Assembly (NCBI GenBank): GCA_019113825.1
Contig: DXGR01000102.1
Coordinates: forward strand, 1 to 64,000
Length of the DNA stretch: 64,000 nucleotides
DNA from: Candidatus Stackebrandtia excrementipullorum
GTDB lineage: Bacteria > Actinomycetota > Actinomycetes > Mycobacteriales > Micromonosporaceae
Reading direction: 5' to 3'
Positions 17,787-24,740 of the stretch are shown here, piece by piece. The notes under the pieces are model-generated. The model did not search any database, was not told where the DNA came from, and was given only the letters and a program-made list of their open reading frames with translations. The position numbers and the translations under genes were made by a program. Numbering within the stretch: position 1 is the first letter of the stretch; the number at the start of each line of letters is the position of its first letter.

Positions 17787-19031
17787 TCATGCCGCGACTC
17801 CCATCGCATCGGCCAGGTGCCACACCGAGGTGGCGGACCGGGCCGGGTTTCGCCGGATGATGTCGGTCAGAATGTCATGCGCCAACGGACGGCACCGTAT
17901 CTCGTTGGGAGCCGCCCGATCCGCCTCCACCATGGCCTCGCCGGCCTCGGCCAGCTGCCCGGTCTGGGTGCATGCGCGCGCGACATCGAGGAAATGGTGA
18001 GCGCGGCGCTCCGGCACCAGCGACATCAGCGCATCCTTGTCAATGCGTTCGGCGGTACTGATCGCCTGCCTGCCCTCTCCGAGTTCAACGAGTGCCGCAA
18101 CCCGGTGCAGCTCCACATTGGTTGGCCCGAAGGACGTCCAGTAGTGGTTGTGTCCGTGCCCTACGAGTCGGGCCGCTCGTTCCGCCGAGGTCAGCAGGTC
18201 TCGAGTCGTCGCCGCGTCACCCGACAACGACGCCGCCATCGCTCCCTGCAGCAGCAGGGCTCCGTACACACTCATGGCCGCCGGATCCCGTTGGGCCCGA
18301 CTACCGATTTCGGACATTATGCCGTGCGCCACCTGGACGTTGAGGTCGAGCGCGGCCTCGAAACGCCCCAGCGATCGCAGGGCGTTCGCGACCCGAGTCG
18401 TCGCGATGCCGATGAGAAGCGGATCGTCACATCGTTGGGCGGCGCCGATGGCCCGGTCCGCAGCCAACCAGGCCAACTGGGGTTCGCCGAGTTTCCTCAG
18501 CACGGTCGAGGCGATCTGGTACACCTGCGTCAGCAGAGCCGCGGCCTCGGCCCGTCGTTTGTCATCGCGCGCCTGTTCTTCAGCCACCGGCGCGGCTTTC
18601 AACAGGCTTATGAGGCTGCGGGCCAACGCCGGGTAGTTCGCCTTCTCGAAGGAAAACCAGGCGTGGGTCACCGATTTACGCAGCTCGTCCAACGGCAGCA
18701 TGCTGATGGGTGCGGCTTGGAGATACGTTCCCAGGCGCTCGTAACGTTCAAGAGACGCTCGGATGCTGTCGACCTCCACCTGGTCGATGCAGTTGACGAC
18801 GTCGTTACGCCGTGTCACGTCGCGGCCCATCAGTTGCTGGGTGTCGATCGCCAACGCTTCGGCGATTTCTCCCAGAACCGAGAACTTGTCCAGTCGTCGA
18901 ACGCCACGCTCCACCTTGTCGACCCAGCTTTTGGATTTACCGATCGCATCGGCGAAAACCTGCTGAGACATTCCACGACGTTGTCGCCAGTACGCGACCC
19001 GTCTACCAATCGGCTGATCTGACCACTCCAT
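17787..19031 (-). CDS. XRE-family regulator with TPR-like C-terminal domain
   Basis: A 414-residue protein. An N-terminal helix-turn-helix at about residues 9-65 (IGRRVAYWRQRRGMSQQVFADAIGKSKS is the start, with the recognition helix around SWVDKVERG) is followed by about 300 residues of helical repeats resembling TPRs. Such XRE-TPR proteins are abundant in actinomycetes and usually respond to small molecules or peptides; targets are unknown. It is transcribed alone. A short inverted repeat TTACC-G-GGTAA at 19110-19120, 79 bases upstream of the start, could be its own operator. Confidence 0.8.
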   Translation of the reverse strand: MEWSDQPIGRRVAYWRQRRGMSQQVFADAIGKSKSWVDKVERGVRRLDKFSVLGEIAEALAIDTQQLMGRDVTRRNDVVNCIDQVEVDSIRASLERYERLGTYLQAAPISMLPLDELRKSVTHAWFSFEKANYPALARSLISLLKAAPVAEEQARDDKRRAEAAALLTQVYQIASTVLRKLGEPQLAWLAADRAIGAAQRCDDPLLIGIATTRVANALRSLGRFEAALDLNVQVAHGIMSEIGSRAQRDPAAMSVYGALLLQGAMAASLSGDAATTRDLLTSAERAARLVGHGHNHYWTSFGPTNVELHRVAALVELGEGRQAISTAERIDKDALMSLVPERRAHHFLDVARACTQTGQLAEAGEAMVEADRAAPNEIRCRPLAHDILTDIIRRNPARSATSVWHLADAMGVAA

Positions 19032-19367
19032 GTCGACCCCACCGTCTCATTTGGAGTTGCATTGGGTACCAGGCCGCGTTCGCCGGGGGGCGGCGACCTC
19101 ATTCGGTGATTACCGGGTAACCGTGCCGTGTTGGGGCACGCCTACGTATTTACACCGAGCGCTCACTGGACGCAACGATCAGTTGTGCCACCGGGACACG
19201 GCAAAGGGCAAAGGTCGCTCGAAATATCTACATCGAACGTTCTATCCGCCGGGCAACGAGCCAGATCAACGACTCCGCCAACGACGGGCACATCGAACCC
19301 CGCAACACGGTGGGACATTACGGCGTTGTCAAGAAACCGACACTCTTTGGAGTGGGACCGGGGTTGC
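19032..19367. other. Intergenic stretch without a recognisable gene
   Basis: These 336 bases between the XRE regulator start and the stop of the binding-protein gene hold no reading frame with family similarity. The only structured element seen is the 11-bp inverted repeat TTACCGGGTAA at 19110-19120. The region is less GC-rich than its surroundings and probably contains the regulator promoter. Confidence 0.5.
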
Positions 19368-20267
19368 TCAGTAACGCTCGATCTTGGGATGTTCCTCGGG
19401 CCGAACCGCGCCACCGGACTCCAAGGTACGGGCGAAGGCCCGGTCCCAGTCCCCGTTGGCGTAGGCCTCCTCCAACGTCGCGTTGATGAACTCGCGCAGC
19501 TCCGGCGACTCGTGAGCCATCCCCACCCCGTACGACTCCGTCGTAAACGATTCCTCGGAGATGTAGAACTCATCGGGATACTGCTTGGCGAAACCGTACA
19601 GAATCACGTTGTCGGTACTCACCGCATCCACCGAACCCGACCGCAGCGCAGCCGTACAACCGGCGTAATCACGCATCGGGCGCGTCTGGGCGTCGGGGAC
19701 AAGGCGCTCAATGGTCACACCCGACGTCGACCCGTCGGCGAAACAGACCTTCTTTCCCGCAAGATCCTCAACGTCGTCGACCTTCTCGTCGGAGCGCGTC
19801 ATAATCGACTGTCCGGCGTTGTAATACGGGCCTGCGAAGTCGACGACCTTTTTCCGCTCCTCCGTAATCGTGTAGGTCGCGATCACGATGTCAACGGTTC
19901 CCTCTTTCAGATACCGCTCACGGTTTCCCGACGTCGTCTCGATGAAGTCGAGGTTTTCGCCTTCGGCGGCATACCCGAAAATCCGCTGCGCCAGTATGCG
20001 TCCGATCTCGGCGTCGAAACCCTCGATCCGGCCGGTGGCGTCGTCGCGCATGCCGGTCAACGGTTGGTCGAACTTCGATCCGATGACCAGTCGACCCCGA
20101 TCACGGATCTCTTCGATCTCCTCGGGCAAGTCGTCGGATGCCATGGACATCACGTAGTCCGTCGGAACATCGGTCATGTCGACCGACGTAGCCGCCTGGC
20201 AACCGGTCACGACCGGCAACACCAGCGTGAGGAAAGCTGCCAGCGTGAGAATTCGGCGAGAACGCAC
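19368..20267 (-). CDS. Glutamate/amino-acid ABC transporter substrate-binding lipoprotein (orphan)
   Basis: A 299-residue periplasmic-type binding protein of the polar amino-acid family (GluB-like). The N-terminal signal is a lipoprotein signal with lipobox VVTGC, so C23 is lipidated and the mature protein is anchored outside the membrane. Family motifs include GRLVIGSKFDQPLTG, GFDAEIGRILAQ, and VDIVIATYTITEERKKVVDFAGPYY, which is the signature for this fold. No permease or ATPase gene is adjacent, so it either works with a transporter encoded elsewhere or acts as a sensor. Confidence 0.88.
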   Translation of the reverse strand: MRSRRILTLAAFLTLVLPVVTGCQAATSVDMTDVPTDYVMSMASDDLPEEIEEIRDRGRLVIGSKFDQPLTGMRDDATGRIEGFDAEIGRILAQRIFGYAAEGENLDFIETTSGNRERYLKEGTVDIVIATYTITEERKKVVDFAGPYYNAGQSIMTRSDEKVDDVEDLAGKKVCFADGSTSGVTIERLVPDAQTRPMRDYAGCTAALRSGSVDAVSTDNVILYGFAKQYPDEFYISEESFTTESYGVGMAHESPELREFINATLEEAYANGDWDRAFARTLESGGAVRPEEHPKIERY

Positions 20268-20488
20268 GATCGGGCCTTTCTGGTGGTCGACGTGGCGGTC
20301 ACCGGTAGGCGCGAGGGGCCACGCTGTTGAGGGACTCTACGCCGCCGAACCGGGGACGTTTCAACGGCGCTCGCCATAATGCCCGATAACACGACGCTTG
20401 GGAACCCGACCCATCCCGTTATTCGAGCGTGACCGGGCACACCGATGCACGGCGCCGCAAGCGCGGACACGGGAATTAAGCTCAAGGC

Positions 20489-21127
20489 GTGACCACTACG
20501 TCCTCGCTGATCATTGAAAAGCCCGGCCTGGTCGACTACCGCGACGCCTGGGAGCTACAGAAGCAGACCCAACAGCAACGGATCGACGACCACATCGACG
20601 ACACCGTTCTTCTTCTGGAACACCCCAGCGTCTATACGGCCGGTCGACGTACCGAGGCGTGGACCCTTCCGCAAGACGGCACACCCGTCGTGGAGGTCGA
20701 CCGCGGCGGACAGATCACTTGGCACGGTCCGGGCCAGGTCGTCGGTTACCCGATCGTCAAGCTGAGCAAGCCCATTGACGTTGTCAAATACGTCAGGCGT
20801 GTTGAACGGATGCTCATGAACGTGTGCGCTGATTTCGGCGTCGACACCGTTCAGGTCTCCGACCGGACCGGTGTATGGCTGCCCGCCGACGACCGCGGCC
20901 CCGAACGTAAGATCGCCGCGCTCGGCGTCCGCGTGCGGTGGGGCGTCACGATGCACGGGTTTGCGCTGAACTGCGACTGCGACATGAGCTTCTTCGACCG
21001 CATCGCACCGTGCGCGATCACCGACGCCGGGGTGACCTCGTTGAGCCGTGAACTCGGTCGAGACGTCACCGTCGACGAGGTCATGCCCGTGGTCGAACGA
21101 CGTCTGCCCGAGATCCTGGAAACCTGA
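20489..21127 (+). CDS. lipB: Lipoyl(octanoyl) transferase
   Basis: Transfers octanoyl from ACP to lipoyl domains of dehydrogenase E2 and glycine cleavage H proteins. The 212-residue protein has the [18 protein letters not shown] motif, catalytic K141 in ERKIAALGV, and catalytic C175 in [18 protein letters not shown] 20489 starts the conserved region. lipA lies about 7 kb downstream on the same strand; the two are usually adjacent in actinobacteria, so the four minus-strand genes between them look like an insertion into the lipB-lipA pair. aceE in this window encodes part of one lipoylated complex. Confidence 0.96.
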   Translation: MTTTSSLIIEKPGLVDYRDAWELQKQTQQQRIDDHIDDTVLLLEHPSVYTAGRRTEAWTLPQDGTPVVEVDRGGQITWHGPGQVVGYPIVKLSKPIDVVKYVRRVERMLMNVCADFGVDTVQVSDRTGVWLPADDRGPERKIAALGVRVRWGVTMHGFALNCDCDMSFFDRIAPCAITDAGVTSLSRELGRDVTVDEVMPVVERRLPEILET

Positions 21128-21177
21128 GCGCCCATGGGGGCGTGCGGCCACGGTGCCCGATCGCACGCCCCACGGAT

Positions 21178-22521
21178 CTACGGTGTCAATCGGTGCAGGT
21201 CACGGGGAAACAACGTGGCCTCCCGGATGTTGGCCACGCCCAGCAACTGCGCGACAAAGCGTTCCATCCCGATGGCGAAACCACCGTGTGGCGGCATGCC
21301 GTGACGGAACACCGACAGGTAGGACTCGTACGGCTCAGTGGACTCACCTCGAGCCGACAGCGCCGCCAGGTAGTCGTCGTAACGATGTAGTCGGCGGCCG
21401 CCGGTCACAAGTTCGGTGCCACGAAACAACAGGTCGAACGAGTCGCTGTAGCCAGGCCTTCCTTCCTCGCCTGCGGTGTAAAACGGCCGTTTGGCCATCG
21501 GGTAACCGGAAACGATCAGGAAGTCGCTTCCATACTCTTCCAACGCCCACCGCCCGAGAGCCCGTTCATGAGCGGGCGACAGGTCGATCACGCCGACCGG
21601 GTCTTCACCCGTTCCCCGCGAAACGATGTCGAGCGCATCGGTGAAGTGGATGTGGGGAGTCGATATCGGATCACTCGGCATCGATATACCTAGATGTTCA
21701 AGTTCGCCGGCGCACCTGTCCGCAACCTCCTCCAGCATGGACGTGAGAACACCGCACAGCAACCGCGCCACCTCGACATGCGAGGTGATGAAACCGAACT
21801 CCACGTCCAACGACGTGTATTGCGCGAGGTGACGCACCGTGTCGTGTGGTTCGGCGCGAAAAACCGGTCCCACCTCGAACACCCGCTCAAAAACACCGAC
21901 CAGCGTCTGCTTGTAGAACTGGGGGCTCTGCGCCAGATAGGCACGCTCCCCAAAATAGTCCAGTGCGAACACGTTGGCACCGGACTCCGTGGCCGAACCG
22001 ACCATCTTCGGCGTGTGAACCTCGACGAAGTCCCGACCGGTCAGGTGCGCCCGGAAACCGGACACCGCAGCGGCCGCAACCGTGAATACCGCCTGTCGGC
22101 GCCGATGGCGCAGCGAGATTGGTGCATGGTCGAGCAACGTCGGCAGATTTGCGCGAAGCGCCGGCCGATACAGGTCGAACGGCGGTGACTCGGCCTCGCT
22201 CAAGACTCGCAATTGCGGCCGTGTCAACTCGACCCCGCCGGGAACGGCCTCGGCGGCCACCACTCGGCCCGTCACTTCGACGACGCTCTCCTCGGAGAAA
22301 GCCGCCAACCGCTCCCGCAGAAGTGGCTCGGTCACCACAACCTGCGACAGACCACGGCGGTCGCGCACGATCGCAAACGTCACAGACTTCAACTGCCGTC
22401 GGCGATGCAGCCAACCACAGATTCGGACTCGCTCGCCGACGCAACCGGACAGTTGTTCCGACAACACCCTCGGCGGGCGATCGGAGGCCGCGGGGCTCGG
22501 CGAGACAGTGGAACTGAACAT
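21178..22521 (-). CDS. Archaeal-type aspartyl-tRNA synthetase (possibly non-discriminating)
   Basis: A class II synthetase of 447 residues. An N-terminal OB-fold anticodon-binding domain (about 20-120) precedes the catalytic core with motif 2 around VGPVFRAEPHDTVRHLAQYTSLD and motif 3 PPHGGFAIGMERFVAQLLG near the C-terminus, followed by REATLFPRD. Compact length and motif spelling match the archaeal-type AspRS rather than the long bacterial AspS with its GAD insert. Such enzymes may charge both tRNA-Asp and tRNA-Asn. ATG 22521 is preceded by GAGGAGGTGT. The leader is a T-box riboswitch. The housekeeping bacterial AspS is presumably elsewhere, making this an accessory copy. Confidence 0.88.
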   Translation of the reverse strand: MFSSTVSPSPAASDRPPRVLSEQLSGCVGERVRICGWLHRRRQLKSVTFAIVRDRRGLSQVVVTEPLLRERLAAFSEESVVEVTGRVVAAEAVPGGVELTRPQLRVLSEAESPPFDLYRPALRANLPTLLDHAPISLRHRRRQAVFTVAAAAVSGFRAHLTGRDFVEVHTPKMVGSATESGANVFALDYFGERAYLAQSPQFYKQTLVGVFERVFEVGPVFRAEPHDTVRHLAQYTSLDVEFGFITSHVEVARLLCGVLTSMLEEVADRCAGELEHLGISMPSDPISTPHIHFTDALDIVSRGTGEDPVGVIDLSPAHERALGRWALEEYGSDFLIVSGYPMAKRPFYTAGEEGRPGYSDSFDLLFRGTELVTGGRRLHRYDDYLAALSARGESTEPYESYLSVFRHGMPPHGGFAIGMERFVAQLLGVANIREATLFPRDLHRLTP

Positions 22522-22529
22522 GTGTTTCG

Positions 22530-22815
22530 ACACCTCCTCGGTTTGAATACAAACCCCGGAGGTGTGGGCGATCGGGATATCGCGGTGCCACCACACCTTC
22601 GCCCGGCACTGGCGGTGCCGAGCCTCGTTCGTCGCTCGTATCGTGAGCCAATCGGCGGGTTCTACTGGGGCGTACACCCGTTCTTCCCGCGGTCCGCTCG
22701 ACCATGCGAGCTGTGGCAGTGTCTTCGCGCCCACCGTCATGTCCCGCCTTCACAGCTACCGGCGAGTCTCTCGTTCATGCGGTTCGTGGACGCTACTCGT
22801 CTCCCAACGACCGTT
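22530..22815 (-). promoter_or_regulatory. Translational T-box riboswitch controlling the aspartyl-tRNA synthetase
   Basis: The leader contains the T-box core GGTGGCACCGCG (minus strand, 22592-22581), whose TGGC can pair with the GCCA end of an uncharged tRNA with G73, as in tRNA-Asp and tRNA-Asn. ACACCTCC (22565-22558) can pair either with AGGTGT upstream (22598-22593), forming the antisequestrator, or with the Shine-Dalgarno segment GGAGGTGT (22537-22530) by eight perfect base pairs, hiding it. A CCCAGTAGAAC segment near 22665 resembles the Stem II S-turn, and a long helical Stem I region lies upstream, including the 7-bp pair AGCTGTG/CACAGCT. A GAC triplet near 22692-22694 could be the specifier, but I cannot assign it safely. 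Confidence 0.88.
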
Positions 22816-22929
22816 GATTGTCATGGTAATCGAGCACCGTGACCGGCTGCGAGTGGTTTTCCCGGCCTTTCACACCCCGAATCTCCCGCAACGTCTCTCC
22901 GGGGGAGGTCGGAACAGGTCGAGACGAAA

Positions 22930-24096
22930 TCAGTGCCGCGCGTCGACGAACGTCAACAGAGTGTGCGGCTTGTCGACGACGACCGACGCCGGCGGCTTCA
23001 ACGGTTTACGAGTCAGGACGGCCGTCGGCGTGAAGTCGACCTGTCGGTGCCGTCGGCTCCAGGTCGAGAGCACGTGCCGCAGACGTTCGACCAGCGCGTC
23101 CCTCCCCCGACCGTGGCAACGCACACCGAGATAGACGCCCCGTTCGGTCCTCCGGTAGACCAGTCGGGCGAAGGAACCACTGTCGACGACTCCCGACACG
23201 GCACCGAAAGCGGCATGCTCGTCACGGCGATCGACCACCCGCCGATAACCCGGTTCACCGACGGCCAACATGAGGTCGAGCGCGTTCACGCGATCAAACG
23301 GTCTCAACGGTTCGTCGAGCCACCATTCGGACGACGGGCCGGCCAAAACGTCGGCAAGGTCGCCCGCCGGACTCTGGTCGGCGTCGCGGTAGGCCACCGT
23401 AATCGCGTTCAACACCTCGACCGACTCTGTGAACGCGCCAATACCGCGCACCGGAATGAACCCGCACGGCTCCATGGAGTCACCGATCAAACGGCCGTCC
23501 CGTTCGACCATGCCCATGGCCCGCTGCATGCCCCGAAACGCCAGGGGAAGCGCCACCCGCCCACCGGGCCGCAACTGTTCCCACCAGGCTGCCGGCACGT
23601 CACCGACACCGACGGTGGCAATGATGCGGTCAAAGGGGGCGCCGTTCACCCAGCCACGTTCACCGTCCCCGCGGCCGACGGTCACGCCCGCATGGCCGAC
23701 CGCCGACAAACCCCGTCGCGCCCGTTCGACGATGTCGTCATCGAGGTCCACGGTGTATACGGCGCCTTCGGGCCCCACCAGCTCCGACAGAAGCGCCGCG
23801 TTGTACCCGGTACCGGCCCCGATCTCCAGAACCCGGTGGCCCGGACGAACCCTCAACTGTTCCAGTTGAATCGCCACCATCGCCGGCTGTGAACACGAGC
23901 TCAGCGGCCTACCCGATGAGTCGGATTTGGTGACGACCACCTCGTCGCGGTATTCGTCGGCCTCCGGCACGAACACGTGCCTGGGAACGGTCCGCATCAC
24001 GCGCGCCACCGGGGCTGAACGGATGGCGCCGTGATCTTCCAGCTCCTCGACCAACCGTGCACGTCTTCTGCGTGTGATTCGGTTGTCCAACGACAT
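22930..24096 (-). CDS. PIMT-like (protein-L-isoaspartate O-methyltransferase family) methyltransferase with C-terminal extension
   Basis: A 388-residue SAM-dependent methyltransferase. The N-terminal PCMT domain (about 15-215) has SAM motif I, VLEIGAGTGYNAALLSE at residues 89-105, the post-I acidic loop YTVDLDDD (114-121), and SSCSQPAMVA at 66-75, matching the substrate-binding loop of isoaspartyl methyltransferases. An extra domain of about 170 residues follows. Housekeeping enzymes are about 200-230 residues; the long form is typical of PIMT homologues in lanthipeptide and graspetide clusters that methylate Asp to form aspartimide or isoaspartate. No lanthionine synthetase or ATP-grasp gene is nearby. 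An Asp-rich protein is encoded immediately upstream and is a possible substrate. Confidence 0.85.
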   Translation of the reverse strand: MSLDNRITRRRRARLVEELEDHGAIRSAPVARVMRTVPRHVFVPEADEYRDEVVVTKSDSSGRPLSSCSQPAMVAIQLEQLRVRPGHRVLEIGAGTGYNAALLSELVGPEGAVYTVDLDDDIVERARRGLSAVGHAGVTVGRGDGERGWVNGAPFDRIIATVGVGDVPAAWWEQLRPGGRVALPLAFRGMQRAMGMVERDGRLIGDSMEPCGFIPVRGIGAFTESVEVLNAITVAYRDADQSPAGDLADVLAGPSSEWWLDEPLRPFDRVNALDLMLAVGEPGYRRVVDRRDEHAAFGAVSGVVDSGSFARLVYRRTERGVYLGVRCHGRGRDALVERLRHVLSTWSRRHRQVDFTPTAVLTRKPLKPPASVVVDKPHTLLTFVDARH

Positions 24097-24176
24097 CGAG
24101 ACCCCCGACCAAGGCTAGTGCTTTCCCCGTCGATCGTGTAGCCCGCGCGACCATCCGTATCCGTCTCCGGACACGA

Positions 24177-24210
24177 CATCGGCCGGACCGATGTGTCGGT
24201 CCGGCCGATG
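24177..24210 (-). terminator. Terminator/attenuator between the DG-repeat gene and the methyltransferase gene
   Basis: A perfect 13-bp stem, CATCGGCCGGACC (24177-24189) and GGTCCGGCCGATG (24198-24210), with an eight-base loop, starts 12 bases past the stop of the DG-repeat gene. It should end or reduce transcription before the methyltransferase gene. Confidence 0.8.
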
Positions 24211-24221
24211 TAACAGGCGGT

Positions 24222-24638
24222 TTAGTCGAACGGGTTCAGCGTGGCGTCGGAACGGGACTGGCCGTCACCGGGGCTCAAGTCGACCAGGGGGTCGCCCATC
24301 AGGTCACCGCCCGTTGCAGGTCCGGTGGCGGCGGTGTCGTCCCCCGACGGAGCCGTGGTGTCGTCACCGGTTGCCGCCGTGTTGTCGTCGTAGACGTACG
24401 TTTCGTCCATCATGCCGTCGCCATCGGTGTCAAACTGGACCTCGTCGGCCACACCATCGCCGTCGGTGTCCACCTCCAGCGCATCGATAAGCCCGTCACC
24501 GTCAAAGTCGTACGCAACGGTTTCGACACCGTCCTCGTCCGTGTGGGTGTAGGTGGCGCTGCCGTCCTCATAGGTTTCGGTCTCGTACTCGTCGCCTTGA
24601 CCGTCGCCGTCGAAGTCGATCCACGGTTCGTCGCTCAT
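24222..24638 (-). CDS. Asp-rich protein with DxDGDG repeats
   Basis: A very acidic protein of 138 residues with 32 Asp, many Glu, only one Arg, no Lys and no Cys. There are eleven Asp-Gly pairs. Residues 8-13, 44-52, 57-65 and 70-78 repeat the pattern DxDGDGxxD, which matches EF-hand-like or thrombospondin type 3 calcium loops. The C-terminal third is a low-complexity Thr/Ala/Gly/Asp tail. There is no signal peptide. ATG 24638 follows GAGGAC. Asp-Gly is also the sequence most prone to aspartimide formation, and a PIMT-like gene follows. It may be a calcium-binding protein, a methyltransferase substrate, or both; no family was recognised. Confidence 0.8.
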   Translation of the reverse strand: MSDEPWIDFDGDGQGDEYETETYEDGSATYTHTDEDGVETVAYDFDGDGLIDALEVDTDGDGVADEVQFDTDGDGMMDETYVYDDNTAATGDDTTAPSGDDTAATGPATGGDLMGDPLVDLSPGDGQSRSDATLNPFD

Positions 24639-24740
24639 CGTGTCCTCACATTGTTTATCGGTTGAAGCAAGGCCTGTACCGTATGCGGCCCACCGTTATC
24701 GAACATCCCGGATCTGTGCCACATGGCCGGTGGCGACACG

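Noticed and set aside
17745..19022. Plus-strand open frame of 425 codons
   Set aside because: It is antisense to the XRE-TPR regulator, whose HTH and helical repeats are clear on the minus strand.
22522..22740. N-terminal extension of the AspRS
   Set aside because: The translated extension has no similarity and covers the T-box leader; the ATG at 22521 has the Shine-Dalgarno that the riboswitch controls.
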